NCBI GenBank assembly: GCA_905235735.1
Contig: CAJOMU010000005.1
Span: forward strand, 124,001 to 188,000
Direction: 5' to 3'
Origin: an uncultured Synergistales bacterium
GTDB taxonomy: Bacteria; Synergistota; Synergistia; Synergistales; Aminobacteriaceae
DNA: 64,000 nt
In this document: positions 7,300-16,663 of the stretch, one piece after another
Numbering within the stretch: position 1 is the stretch's first letter
Layout of the letters: the number at the start of each line of letters is the position of its first letter
Notes under the pieces: model-generated
Seen by the model: the letters and a program-made list of their open reading frames with translations, nothing else
What the model was told of the DNA's origin: nothing
Database searches by the model: none
Made by a program: the position numbers and the translations under genes

Positions 7300-9669
7300 T
7301 TAACGTTTTTTATGAACGTACACTGATAATCCTGCCATTGCAAGCAGACCCATTACGCTCAAGCCCATATCACAGCCGCCGCCCGAACTGCCTAGTATGT
7401 TACTGCCCGATGATTTTATTGTCAGACCGAATTTTGATTCGTAATAATTGCCTTCACTATCACGATACGCATAGCCTTTGCCATTTGAATCTAACAGTTC
7501 AGCCGGAAGATACTTGTCTTTATCGTAACCTGCTACATCATTGGGTGAAATGCAGTTCCCATTCTCATCTACAGCTATGACGGCATCATTCTTCGGAAGG
7601 GTAACAGGCAGCACACCTGTCGGACTGTATACTCCTGTTATGACATCAACGGTTGCATCGGTGAAAGTGTCAAACCCTGCGGTCAATGCATCAGCGTAAG
7701 GTTCTACATTTCCCATGAGCCATGGCAGAGTGATATTTACATTTGCGATTACAAAACCGCCGTTAAGGTGTACAGCTGTGGCGATCACTGCAATTTCGTC
7801 TGCATCTTTCAGCGTTGTTTCTTCGCATGTCTCATCTGTAGGCAATCCTGTTTCAGTATCAACTTTAACAACAGTTTTTCCATCGCAGATGTCTAACTCT
7901 AAGTATCCTTCAGTAGCTGACGAGTAATTCCCCGATGAAGGATTGATGAACAGTATAGCATAATCTGCATTTGTGTAATCGTCTGTAACTGTGATTCCGC
8001 GTTTTGTGAAACTCTCTTTAAGTGCTGATGTAGTTTCGGAAGTCTCTCCGGATTTGTTGAAGAATCTGACGTAAATTTTTTTCCCTGCTAACTTCTCATC
8101 AGTTAATGGAAGAATATTCTTCCTGTTCTTGAGCAGGACAACGGATTTCTGATGAGCCTTATATACACGTTCATCTGCACGTGCCTTAGCAACTGCTGTC
8201 TCTGCACCATCAGGATCACGGTAAGGATTCTCAAAGAGACCGAGCAGAAATTCTTCTTTAAGCAAACGCCCGACTGCTTCATTAAGACGTTCATCACTCA
8301 GTAAGCCTTTTTCATACATTTCCTTCAGTACAGTAACGTCAGTAAGACCTGAAATAGCATCTGTACCTGCGTTGATTGCAATAGATGCCTGAGTTGCTCT
8401 GTCGTAACTTTCAACTCCCCATGCCATATTGCCGAGTATGCCTGTATCTGAATTAATGTAACCTTTGAAGCCCATTGTACCGCGAAGGAAATCAGTTATG
8501 ATCTTCTTGTTGAAAGCAAATCCGAATTCTTCACTGAGATCTATTTCTTTCCCATTGTAAGTTTGTTTTGCGCTCTTCGCTGGATAAGGTTTAGCGTAGT
8601 AAGGCATTATTGATGAAGCGTTATTATCAATTGCGGCTTTGAACGGAGGAAGATGATATTTCTCAAGTGAGCCTTCGGTCGGGTAAACATTCCTTCTGCC
8701 TAAGAAATAGTGAGGGTCAAAACCATTCTCACGGGCACCGCCTCCAGGAAAATGCTTGATTGTCAGTGCTACACCGTTTGACTGAACACCTTCAGAGCTT
8801 CCCTGAAAGCCTCTGATTATGCGTATAATAGCATCTGTTATGAAGTCTGTACGTTCTCCGAATGTGCCGTAACCCCTCTGCCATCTCGGATCAGTTACGA
8901 CATCGACCATGTACATATAACCTTTTCTGAGTCCTGAAGCATCCCATTCAGTTCTGGAAATTTCTGCAAAGTCCGAGATTAACTGTGCGTTGCCTCCTGC
9001 TTTAATATCGCCTAATGCTGCTGCCGCAAGTCCTAATGTACCAGGCCATGTTGAGAATACGCCTGAAGCATCGTTCATTCCGAAAATCATTTCAGCGTTT
9101 TCATTACGGCTGTTGGAGACTATCACAACAGGAATGCCGTTGTCTGTGCCTTCTGCTACCTGCTGCATTGCGTTATTCCACCTTGCAATATAGGAAGGTT
9201 TCGGGCTTTGACGGAATATGAAATGACGCATACCAAATTCATCTATAGCTTTGGTAGTTCCTATGACCTGAAATGTTCCGAACATATTGCTCACTTCACC
9301 GGTGAATTCATCGAGCAGACCGTCAAGTGAATCAATATCTAATGATGTACCTGGACTTCTGTCTCCAATGGTAAGCATTCCGAGTTTCTGGTCAGCAGTC
9401 ATTCGTGAAACTAAATCATTGACGCGCATATCAACATTAAGCTCCCAGTTCTCGAATGGATCAAGTTCACCATTGCCGTTTGAATCGCGGTAATACTTCC
9501 CGTTCACTGTTAAAACGGATCTTACAGTAGTACCGATAGTAGGGCCGTTTGCGTTGACGGTGAAAGTCGGCTTGATGTACTGACGATTTTCTGCTGCTTC
9601 AGCAATGTTCAACACACTGCCTAAGACAACAGCACTGATTAATGAAACAATAAATGCATAGCGTTTCAT
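7300..9669 (-). CDS. Secreted glycoside hydrolase family 3 enzyme with Synergist-CTERM anchor
   Basis: A 789-residue protein. Residues 1-26 form a signal peptide (AEA cleavage). DSNGNGELDPFENW (62-75) is the short acidic loop common near the N-terminus of GH3 enzymes. The catalytic (beta/alpha)8 domain carries KHFPGGG at 305-311 and INSDTG at 405-410, where Asp408 is the expected nucleophile. A second GH3 domain with VVLLKN around 515 follows. The last 29 residues (SSGGGCDMG, a hydrophobic helix, then HKKR) form a Synergist-CTERM-type sorting signal, implying processing and surface anchoring. The likely reaction is removal of terminal beta-linked sugars outside the cell; the sugar is unknown. 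The ribosome site is aaggagg at 9679-9685. Confidence 0.88.
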   Translation of the reverse strand: MKRYAFIVSLISAVVLGSVLNIAEAAENRQYIKPTFTVNANGPTIGTTVRSVLTVNGKYYRDSNGNGELDPFENWELNVDMRVNDLVSRMTADQKLGMLTIGDRSPGTSLDIDSLDGLLDEFTGEVSNMFGTFQVIGTTKAIDEFGMRHFIFRQSPKPSYIARWNNAMQQVAEGTDNGIPVVIVSNSRNENAEMIFGMNDASGVFSTWPGTLGLAAAALGDIKAGGNAQLISDFAEISRTEWDASGLRKGYMYMVDVVTDPRWQRGYGTFGERTDFITDAIIRIIRGFQGSSEGVQSNGVALTIKHFPGGGARENGFDPHYFLGRRNVYPTEGSLEKYHLPPFKAAIDNNASSIMPYYAKPYPAKSAKQTYNGKEIDLSEEFGFAFNKKIITDFLRGTMGFKGYINSDTGILGNMAWGVESYDRATQASIAINAGTDAISGLTDVTVLKEMYEKGLLSDERLNEAVGRLLKEEFLLGLFENPYRDPDGAETAVAKARADERVYKAHQKSVVLLKNRKNILPLTDEKLAGKKIYVRFFNKSGETSETTSALKESFTKRGITVTDDYTNADYAILFINPSSGNYSSATEGYLELDICDGKTVVKVDTETGLPTDETCEETTLKDADEIAVIATAVHLNGGFVIANVNITLPWLMGNVEPYADALTAGFDTFTDATVDVITGVYSPTGVLPVTLPKNDAVIAVDENGNCISPNDVAGYDKDKYLPAELLDSNGKGYAYRDSEGNYYESKFGLTIKSSGSNILGSSGGGCDMGLSVMGLLAMAGLSVYVHKKR

Positions 9670-9764
9670 ATGAGAAAAACCTCCTTGTAAAATTTGATAT
9701 TGATTTAATATGGAATGAAATTAAGTTTATCATTAAACACGATGTGTCGCAACGCTCAAAGAAT

Positions 9765-9794
9765 AAAAAAAGACCCCCTTAAATACAGGAGGCC
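9765..9794 (-). terminator. Terminator of the acidic lipoprotein gene
   Basis: On the minus strand a GGCCTCCT/AGGGGGTC-type stem with wobble pairs is followed by seven T residues, directly after the lipoprotein stop at 9807. The remaining 95 bases up to the GH3 start are AT-rich and should hold the GH3 promoter, though I see no convincing pair of hexamers. Confidence 0.7.
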
Positions 9795-9806
9795 ATGAAA
9801 AGATTT

Positions 9807-11300
9807 TTACCTGCCGGGCGGTGTTGGACGTGAATCTCCGCCTCCGCTATTGCCCGATGAAATTTCAATTGCTGTTCCTGTCGATGAACTTCCTGACACA
9901 TAAGCCGTACCGTTCACATAAAGACTATAGCCGTTAAGATTGATGCTGTCGGCTGCACAAGTCAGTGATGTTATGTATGAATCACCCGTTAATGTCCATG
10001 TCGAAGAGTTCAGTTCAACGTAAATCTGTCCTCCTGAATTCTCATTGTTCAGTGCACCGGTGAACGCAGAACTGTCTTTGAGGTACATGTTCAGAATTGA
10101 AACTTCATCCACAACAATATTATCTTTGATAAGCTGGTCATTCGCATAGAGATTCACTTTACCTCCGTTTGAACCTGATGTACCCCATCCTGCTGCCTCT
10201 GCACGCATGAACACACCATCACCGTTATTGATGATGTCAGCGTCATTAAGTGTGATGTCAGCTATCGTGTTATTGATGAAGAACACATCCTCATTCTGAT
10301 TCGTGAGAGTTCCTCCTGTCATTGTGAATTCACCTTTGCCCTCGCTCGCATCACCTGAACCTGACTGATATATCATGACCGCTTGATAGTGTGATGACTT
10401 ATCGCTGTTATGCGTTACGTTATTCGCAATGAGGTCGCAGTTATTGAGTGTTACGGAATTTTTCCCTTCAACTACGATACCCTGAGCAGTTGTTGATTCA
10501 AGATGAGCATTCGTTACTGTTATGTCTGCCGTTGAATATATCGCAGGTGAGCCGCGTCCTGCTGCCGTGTAGCTTCCTCCTGTAACATTGACAGTACCGC
10601 CGCCTCTGTCAGAACGAATTGCCGCTGAAGATCCGCCTTCAGTAGTAATCGTTAAGTTCGTGGCATTCATTGTGCCTCCGCCAGTTGTCATTATGCCGCC
10701 GGAATTGTTATCGTGAGTTATTATCACGCAGTCCTGAACATTTACCGTTGTATCTTCGCCATAAGAGAACACTGCGTTTGCATGTGCTCCGTCAGTTACT
10801 ATGAGTGAATCTGTGAGTGTAAGTGTTGCTCCGTTTGTTGCGAATACAGCTGAATTTTCACCGTAAAAATCTGCATCTTCACCGTCAGAATCACCTGTCT
10901 TATTGATTCTAAGATGTGAATAGCTTACTGTTACTCCGTCTGCCTCGATAACATGCGTTCCGTCTCCTGTGTCTGATGAAGTGGTCTGAACGTCAATATC
11001 ATCTGATGTCAGATAGTCGCCTGTGCTTGTGTCTTCATCATCATCTCCGCTAATATCATCACTGTCCGTTGAGGGTGTATTATCATTGCTTTCAATGACG
11101 GGTACATCTGGTATCTCTGGTTCAGACGGTGAATTATCATCACTCTCTACAACCGGCACTTCTGGTTCAACATCATCACTATCAAGCCGCTGAACATCTT
11201 CATTGTTCACGAATTTATGACTTGAACCGCCGCACCCTGAGACAACAAACAGTATCAACATGAAAAACATTACATAGAAAAAAAATTTACTTTTTTTCAT
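9807..11300 (-). CDS. Surface lipoprotein with acidic linker and beta-helix/adhesin-like domain
   Basis: A 497-residue protein. Residues 1-23 are a lipoprotein signal with lipobox VSGC (Cys23). Residues 35-100 are a low-complexity Asp/Glu/Ser/Pro/Val linker that repeats PVVESDDNSPSEPEIP-like units. From about 105 to 480 the sequence has short repeats rich in Asn, Thr, Gly and Ser (for example VTLNNCDLIANN and MNATNLTITTEG) typical of right-handed beta-helix adhesins. No catalytic residues are recognisable. The C-terminus is Gly/Ser/Pro-rich (SGNSGGGDSRPTPPGR) but lacks the Cys-helix-basic sorting signal seen on neighbours. Good ribosome site (aggagg, 11308-11313). Probably a cell-surface protein that binds something; ligand unknown. 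Confidence 0.7.
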   Translation of the reverse strand: MKKSKFFFYVMFFMLILFVVSGCGGSSHKFVNNEDVQRLDSDDVEPEVPVVESDDNSPSEPEIPDVPVIESNDNTPSTDSDDISGDDDEDTSTGDYLTSDDIDVQTTSSDTGDGTHVIEADGVTVSYSHLRINKTGDSDGEDADFYGENSAVFATNGATLTLTDSLIVTDGAHANAVFSYGEDTTVNVQDCVIITHDNNSGGIMTTGGGTMNATNLTITTEGGSSAAIRSDRGGGTVNVTGGSYTAAGRGSPAIYSTADITVTNAHLESTTAQGIVVEGKNSVTLNNCDLIANNVTHNSDKSSHYQAVMIYQSGSGDASEGKGEFTMTGGTLTNQNEDVFFINNTIADITLNDADIINNGDGVFMRAEAAGWGTSGSNGGKVNLYANDQLIKDNIVVDEVSILNMYLKDSSAFTGALNNENSGGQIYVELNSSTWTLTGDSYITSLTCAADSINLNGYSLYVNGTAYVSGSSSTGTAIEISSGNSGGGDSRPTPPGR

Positions 11301-11341
11301 ACAAGAAACCTCCTGGAAAATGTAATGTTTTATATTATACG

Positions 11342-12490
11342 TTATTTTTGTAAAATTTTTTCCATTTCATTCATTGCTTTCATCAGTGTATCCATTGACT
11401 GCGTACATGCTATGCGTATATATCCTTCGCCAGTCTGACCGAATGCACTTCCGGGAAGAACAGCAACATGTGATTCATTCAGCAAACGCCACGTGAATTC
11501 TTCGCTTGTAAGTCCAGTTCCAGAAATATCAGGGAAGAGATAAAACGCTCCTTCCGCAGGATGACATTTCACACCTTTCATTGCATTCAATCTCGCTTCT
11601 ACTGCCTTCATTCTTTCCTCGAAAATTCTTGCTCTGGCTTTCACCTTTTCGTCCTGAGTGTTGAGCGCATATACTGCCGCCTTCTGTGAGAGCGCATTCA
11701 CTCCGTATGTCTGGAACGATGAGAGAACGCACATTGTGTTGATGACGTTCTGAGGAGCAAAGACGTAACCGATTCGCCAGCCTGTCATGCAATGGCTCTT
11801 TGAGAGTCCTGCGGTCAGTAATGTACGTTTCTTCATGCCGGGAATATTCGCGAAGCATACATGATTTCCTGTATAGACCATTGATTCATATATCTCATCA
11901 CTGAGAACAATCAAATCTTTTTCCTCTGCGAACTCTGCAATTTCTTCGAGCTGTTTCTGTGATGCAACTCTTCCTGTTGGATTGCCGGGATAATTCAGAA
12001 CAATCGCACGTGTTCTGGGTGTAGCTGCTGCACGTAACTCCTCAATGCTCGGCGCAAAGTTATTCTCTTCACGTGTCTTTATGTAAACAGGAACTCCTCC
12101 GTTGCCGCGAATTTGAGCATCATAGCATGTGAAATACGGTTCAATCAGCATGACCTCATCACCTGGATTCAGCAATGCACCGAATGCTAGCCATGGGACA
12201 TGAAGACCTCCGACTGACATGCACACTTCATCGGGTGTAGCTTTGAATCCGTGATGACGTTCCCAGTACGCACATACTGCTTCACGGACATCAAGATAGC
12301 CCTGCAAAGGAGGGTAATGGGTGAAGCCATCTTTAGCTCCTTTTGCTGCTGCGTCTACTATGTCGGGTTCAGTTACGAAGTCAGGTTCACCTATGCTGAG
12401 GTTGAGAACGTCCTGCATTTTATCGATTGCCTGAAACACTCTCACCATTCCCGAAGGTTTTTGCTCTTGGAATTTCTTTGCCAGTTCCAT
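11342..12490 (-). CDS. Class I/II PLP-dependent aminotransferase
   Basis: A 382-residue fold-type I aminotransferase. Visible landmarks are LSIGEPDF near the N-terminus, the NYPGNPTG motif around 170, the SDEIY element and the lysine in GLSKSHCMTGWRIGY that holds PLP. The frame extends four codons further to a GTG at 12502, but that codon overlaps the ribosome site (aaggag, 12501-12506), so ATG at 12490 is the better start. Family members transfer amino groups from aspartate, aromatic or branched amino acids to 2-oxoglutarate; the sequence does not settle the substrate. It is a single gene between two terminators. In an amino-acid fermenter it could serve either biosynthesis or catabolism. 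Confidence 0.85.
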   Translation of the reverse strand: MELAKKFQEQKPSGMVRVFQAIDKMQDVLNLSIGEPDFVTEPDIVDAAAKGAKDGFTHYPPLQGYLDVREAVCAYWERHHGFKATPDEVCMSVGGLHVPWLAFGALLNPGDEVMLIEPYFTCYDAQIRGNGGVPVYIKTREENNFAPSIEELRAAATPRTRAIVLNYPGNPTGRVASQKQLEEIAEFAEEKDLIVLSDEIYESMVYTGNHVCFANIPGMKKRTLLTAGLSKSHCMTGWRIGYVFAPQNVINTMCVLSSFQTYGVNALSQKAAVYALNTQDEKVKARARIFEERMKAVEARLNAMKGVKCHPAEGAFYLFPDISGTGLTSEEFTWRLLNESHVAVLPGSAFGQTGEGYIRIACTQSMDTLMKAMNEMEKILQK

Positions 12491-12514
12491 TAATATAATC
12501 ACTCCTTAATGTTA

Positions 12515-12552
12515 CAAAAAAACGGAGAAGCAAAATCAATTACTCCTCCGTT
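12515..12552 (-). terminator. Terminator of nfnBA
   Basis: On the minus strand an AACGGAG/CTCCGTT stem with a loop of about 18 bases is followed by seven T residues, about 24 bases after the nfnB stop. Confidence 0.75.
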
Positions 12553-12575
12553 ATAGTTCACATGATTACTATTCT

Positions 12576-14081
12576 TTACTTGCCTGCTAAGTATTCATTC
12601 ATACTTGCCGCCGCACGTCTTCCTTCTCCCATTGCAAGAATGACCGTTGCTGCTCCGAGAACAATATCTCCGCCTGCCCACACTCTTGGAATACTGGTTT
12701 TCTGATTCTCATCGACGATGATGTTTCCCCATTTCGTTACGTTCAAACCCTTTGTAGTCTGTGCCATTAACGGGTTTGAATCGTTTCCGAGTGCTATGAC
12801 TGCCGCATCAATGTCGAGTACATGCTCAGTTCCAGGAATTGCTACGGGTCTGCGTCTTCCTGATGCATCTGGTTCACCGAGTTCATAGGTGAGGAGTTCA
12901 ACGCCGATTAACCTGCCTTTGTCATCACCAATGAATTTCGTCGGGTTCTCAAGGAAATGGAAATCAACTCCCTCTTCAAATGCGTGTGCAACCTCTTCGA
13001 TTCTTGCGGGCATCTCTGCACGTGTCCTGCGGTAGACGCAATAGACTTTCTCAGCTCCGAGACGTAATGCTGTCCTTGCACCGTCCATTGCGACATTTCC
13101 GCCTCCGAATACTGCTACGCGTTTCGCATCATACAACGGTGTATCTGAATGCTCACGGTCATATGCCTTCATTAAGTTGGAACGTGTGAGATATTCATTT
13201 GCGCTGAATACGCCGATTAAGTTCTCGCCTTCAATGTGCATGAACTTCGGAAGTCCTGCACCTGTTCCGATGAATGCCGCATCATATCCGCCCTCATCAA
13301 GAAGCTGTTCGAGTGTCTGTGTGCGTCCTACTAAGAAACTTGTCTTGAACTCAACGCCCATTTTCTTGAGATTATCAACTTCTTTCGCGACAAGTTCTTT
13401 CGGAAGTCTGAACTCTGGAATTCCATAGACCATAACTCCGCCGGTCTTCTGGAATGCCTCAAACACTGTTACACTATGTCCTGCTCTGCGAATGTCTGCC
13501 GCAACTGTGAGACCTGCAGGGCCTGATCCTATTACTGCAACCTTCTTGCCTGTCTCAGGTGCAGGTGTCGGGACGGTAATCTGATCGTGTGAGCGTTCCC
13601 AGTCAGCAACGAAACGCTCAAGTCTTCCGATTGCTACTGCTTTTTCAGGAGCTTTCATCATCTTTCCGACTGTGCAGAATTTCTGACACTGATTCTCCTG
13701 CGGGCATACACGTCCACAGATTGCAGGAAGTAAATTCGTCTGCTTGATTGTGTCTACTGCGCCTTTGAAATCGCCTTCCTGAATGTGCTTGATGAATTCA
13801 GGAATCGGTACTCCTACAGGACAGCCGTTTTTGCATGGTGCACCGCCGCACTGAATGCATCTCTCTGATTCAAGACGTGCCTGTGTCTCTGTGTAACCGA
13901 GCGCAACTTCTGACATGTTATGAGCACGTACAGTAGGTTCCTGCGATGGCATTTCCTGAAGAGGAATTGATGTTCTGTCCTTCGGTGTTAATTTCGTTCC
14001 GGCAGCTTTCTTCGCTTCAATTTCGGCAAAAAGTTTCGCTGCTTCTTCCTGTAACATTTCAGTCGTCTTGTGTTCACTCAT
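12576..14081 (-). CDS. nfnB: NADH-dependent ferredoxin:NADP oxidoreductase subunit B / glutamate synthase small subunit-like
   Basis: A 501-residue flavoprotein. The N-terminal part has two cysteine clusters (CIQCGGAPCKNGCP and CGRVCPQENQCQKFC) that bind [4Fe-4S] centres, then an FAD fold (GSGPAGL near 184) and an NADP fold (GGGNVAMD near 330). This is the GltD/SudA/NfnB architecture. It lies 2 bases after a gene for an NfnA-like FAD/[2Fe-2S] subunit and no large glutamate synthase subunit is adjacent, so the electron-bifurcating NfnAB complex is the best reading. That enzyme uses NADH and reduced ferredoxin together to make NADPH in anaerobes. A sulfide dehydrogenase (SudAB) role is the main alternative because the families are indistinguishable by motif alone. 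Confidence 0.85.
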   Translation of the reverse strand: MSEHKTTEMLQEEAAKLFAEIEAKKAAGTKLTPKDRTSIPLQEMPSQEPTVRAHNMSEVALGYTETQARLESERCIQCGGAPCKNGCPVGVPIPEFIKHIQEGDFKGAVDTIKQTNLLPAICGRVCPQENQCQKFCTVGKMMKAPEKAVAIGRLERFVADWERSHDQITVPTPAPETGKKVAVIGSGPAGLTVAADIRRAGHSVTVFEAFQKTGGVMVYGIPEFRLPKELVAKEVDNLKKMGVEFKTSFLVGRTQTLEQLLDEGGYDAAFIGTGAGLPKFMHIEGENLIGVFSANEYLTRSNLMKAYDREHSDTPLYDAKRVAVFGGGNVAMDGARTALRLGAEKVYCVYRRTRAEMPARIEEVAHAFEEGVDFHFLENPTKFIGDDKGRLIGVELLTYELGEPDASGRRRPVAIPGTEHVLDIDAAVIALGNDSNPLMAQTTKGLNVTKWGNIIVDENQKTSIPRVWAGGDIVLGAATVILAMGEGRRAAASMNEYLAGK

Positions 14082-14083
14082 GA

Positions 14084-14956
14084 TTACGCACCAGCCTTCC
14101 CCGCATCAAGTCCAACACGGCACTTGTGATCTGCTTCTCGCTCTTTGTCCTTGAATGCCGTCATTCTCTGCATCATGTTGTCGAAATCTACCTTGTAGCC
14201 GTCGAATTCAGGGCCGTCAACACAGACAAACTTCGTCTCTCCTCCGACGCTTACACGGCAGCACCCGCACATACCAGTTCCGTCGATCATAATCGTGTTC
14301 AGTGATGTTGTGATTGGAACACCGAAAGGTTTTGCAGCGGCAACGCAGAACTTCATCATTATTGCCGGGCCGATTGATACGATCTCGCTGACCTTTTCCT
14401 TCTCGCATATCTCAGTGAGAGGAACTGTAACTACTGCCTTGCGTCCGTATGAACCGTCATCTGTTACTACGATAAGTTCATCACTTGCGGCTCTCATTTC
14501 GTCCTCGAAGAACAATAAATCTTTTGTTCTTGCACCGATGATCGTTACGACCTTGTTCCCTATTGCATGATTTGCCTGCACGATTGGGTGTAACGGTGCG
14601 ATTCCAATTCCGCCTCCAACACAGAGAACTAAACCGTCTTTCTTCTCAATGTGCGTAGGTTTGCCTAACGGGCCAACAAGTACAGGAATGTTATCACCCT
14701 CGTTGAATGTCATTGAGAACCTTCGTGTTGTTGCTCCGACTGTCTGGAAGACGATTGCAATCCATCCTTCTTTGGGATTTGCGTCCGCGATAGTCAGAGG
14801 AATGCGTTCACCATAGTTATCGTCAATCTGGAAGATTATGAACTGTCCTGCTTTACGGTTACGGGCTATTTCTGGAGCATCTACTTTATAGTAGAATACG
14901 CTCTGATCTCTCTCTTTATCGTAAGAGAGCTGCCTTTTTTCGAGTATCTTATGCAA
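14084..14956 (-). CDS. nfnA: NADH-dependent ferredoxin:NADP oxidoreductase subunit A (FAD/[2Fe-2S])
   Basis: A 290-residue protein of the ferredoxin-NADP reductase/dihydroorotate dehydrogenase electron-transfer type. It shows a RIPLTIAD flavin-binding segment around 50-60, the CVGGGIGIAPLHP nucleotide-binding loop around 112-124, and a C-terminal [2Fe-2S] cluster site (GMCGCCR, then FVCVDGPEFDG). The start is TTG at 14956, supported by gaggggg at 14966-14972. It is the promoter-proximal gene of the nfnAB pair. The complex is expected in the cytosol and balances NADH, NADPH and ferredoxin pools during fermentation. Confidence 0.85.
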   Translation of the reverse strand: MHKILEKRQLSYDKERDQSVFYYKVDAPEIARNRKAGQFIIFQIDDNYGERIPLTIADANPKEGWIAIVFQTVGATTRRFSMTFNEGDNIPVLVGPLGKPTHIEKKDGLVLCVGGGIGIAPLHPIVQANHAIGNKVVTIIGARTKDLLFFEDEMRAASDELIVVTDDGSYGRKAVVTVPLTEICEKEKVSEIVSIGPAIMMKFCVAAAKPFGVPITTSLNTIMIDGTGMCGCCRVSVGGETKFVCVDGPEFDGYKVDFDNMMQRMTAFKDKEREADHKCRVGLDAGKAGA

Positions 14957-15110
14957 AAAGATTCCCCCTCGTTTTTTGAATTGAATGAGTCTGATTTAGA
15001 AGTTGACTTGCTAAATAATAAGCCCAAAATCCTTTTAAGACAAGGAATATAACAACCAGATTTTTTGTTGAGCATACTAATTCATAAGCGCACAAACCTG
15101 AATCCTTTTT

Positions 15111-15118
15111 GATATAAT
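15111..15118 (+). promoter_or_regulatory. Extended -10 promoter of uxaC
   Basis: TGATATAAT at 15110-15118 is an extended -10 element (TG, one base, perfect TATAAT). No good -35 hexamer is placed 17 bases upstream, which is common for extended -10 promoters. The uxaC ATG lies 60 bases downstream of the -10. Confidence 0.6.
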
Positions 15119-15177
15119 TGCTTTCATCCAAAATTATGAAGTTTTTTCACACCAATACAACGAAAGGAGCTTTCATT

Positions 15178-16584
15178 ATGAAACCGTTTATGGACAAAGA
15201 TTTTCTCCTAAACACAGAAACTTCCCGTATCCTTTATCATGATGCTGCTGAGACATGCCCCATCATTGACTATCACTGTCATCTGAATCCTAAAGAGATT
15301 CACGATAATATTCACTATGACAGCATTACTCAGGTCTGGCTTGGCGGCGATCATTACAAGTGGCGTTTAATGCGCTGTGCAGGTGTACCTGAGAGATTCA
15401 TCACAGGAGATGCAAGTGAACATGACAAGTTCATAAAATGGGCCAGTGTAGTGGGACGTGCAATAGGAAACCCATTATACCATTGGAGTCATCTCGAACT
15501 GCGCAGATATTTCGATTATGACGGAATACTTAACTCTTCAACTGCCGAATCTGTCTGGGAACTCTGCAACAAAAAACTTCATCAGCCTGACTTCGGCGTT
15601 CGGAATTTAATTCAGCGAAGCAATGTTGAAACCATATGCACAACTGATGATCCCGTTGACTCCCTTGAATGGCACGAAAAAATTTCCCGTGATGAATCTT
15701 TCAGCACAAAAGTTCTCCCAGCATGGAGACCTGATAAGGCCATGAACATCGAAAAAAATACCTGGACTGATTACATTCAGATGCTCAGCAAAGTTTCAGG
15801 TACACGAATCGAATCATTCAGAGATCTCAAAACAGCTCTCTCAAAACGCATGGACTTCTTTGCGTCTCATGGCTGCAAACTCAGCGATCATGCCTTGAAT
15901 TACGTCATGTATGCTCCAGCTTCAGATGAAGATATTGAACGTATCTTCTCTGAACGTTTTGCAGGCAAAATACCAGATGCATCTGATGAAGCAAAATTCA
16001 AGACAGCTTTCATGCTCTTCGTTGCTGGTGAATATGTCAGACGTGGGTGGGTTATGCAGTTACACTATGGCTGCCGACGCGACAATAACACTCCGATGTT
16101 CGAGAAACTTGGCCCTGACACTGGTTATGACTGCGTTGACAACAGCGCACCTTCTGTTCAGACTGCACAGTTCTTAGGTGCACTCGAAGCTAATCACGAA
16201 CTCCCGAAGACAATCCTCTACAGCTTGAACGGTAACGATAACTCTGCTATCGATACAATCTGCGGATGCTTCCAGGATGATACTATTGCTGGGGTCTCAA
16301 AGGTTCAGCATGGTTCTGCATGGTGGTTTGAAGATCACTTTGAAGGCATGACTGCTCATATGAAATCTCTTGCCTCTCTCGGTTACGTTCCAGGCTTCAT
16401 TGGTATGCTCACTGACAGCAGAAGTTTCCTGAGCTATCCGAGACATGAATACTTCAGACGAATCATTTGCAGGCAATTAGGTGAATGGGTTGAAGACGGT
16501 TTCTTCCCTGATGACATTGATACACTCAAGGACATAGCACGTTCAATAAGTTACGGGAACGCAAAGAAATATTTCGGATTCTAA
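15178..16584 (+). CDS. uxaC: Glucuronate (uronate) isomerase
   Basis: A 468-residue member of the UxaC amidohydrolase-superfamily isomerases. HCH at residues 33-35 (DYHCHLNP) supplies metal ligands, and the typical LTDSRSFLSYPRHEYFRR segment lies near the C-terminus. The enzyme converts D-glucuronate to D-fructuronate and D-galacturonate to D-tagaturonate. The frame is open 20 codons upstream, but the ATG at 15178 is chosen because aaggag sits 9 bases before it and the resulting length fits the family. It is transcribed alone, convergent with the uxaA-TRAP operon. uxaB and uxaA are nearby, so the window encodes galacturonate breakdown to 2-keto-3-deoxygluconate. Confidence 0.95.
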   Translation: MKPFMDKDFLLNTETSRILYHDAAETCPIIDYHCHLNPKEIHDNIHYDSITQVWLGGDHYKWRLMRCAGVPERFITGDASEHDKFIKWASVVGRAIGNPLYHWSHLELRRYFDYDGILNSSTAESVWELCNKKLHQPDFGVRNLIQRSNVETICTTDDPVDSLEWHEKISRDESFSTKVLPAWRPDKAMNIEKNTWTDYIQMLSKVSGTRIESFRDLKTALSKRMDFFASHGCKLSDHALNYVMYAPASDEDIERIFSERFAGKIPDASDEAKFKTAFMLFVAGEYVRRGWVMQLHYGCRRDNNTPMFEKLGPDTGYDCVDNSAPSVQTAQFLGALEANHELPKTILYSLNGNDNSAIDTICGCFQDDTIAGVSKVQHGSAWWFEDHFEGMTAHMKSLASLGYVPGFIGMLTDSRSFLSYPRHEYFRRIICRQLGEWVEDGFFPDDIDTLKDIARSISYGNAKKYFGF

Positions 16585-16602
16585 TTCACATATTCGAATC
16601 AA

Positions 16603-16645
16603 AAAGTGCCGCCCTCCTGCTATCTTTCAGGAACAACGGCACTTT
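16603..16645. terminator. Bidirectional terminator between uxaC and dctM
   Basis: A perfect 9-bp stem (AAAGTGCCG/CGGCACTTT) with a 25-base loop. Five T residues follow in the minus direction and a weaker T-rich stretch in the plus direction, serving the two convergent operons. Confidence 0.75.
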
Positions 16646-16663
16646 CTTATTCACAGATTATAA

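Noticed and set aside
12491-12502. GTG start at 12502 for the aminotransferase
   Set aside because: It overlaps the ribosome site; ATG 12490 has correct spacing.
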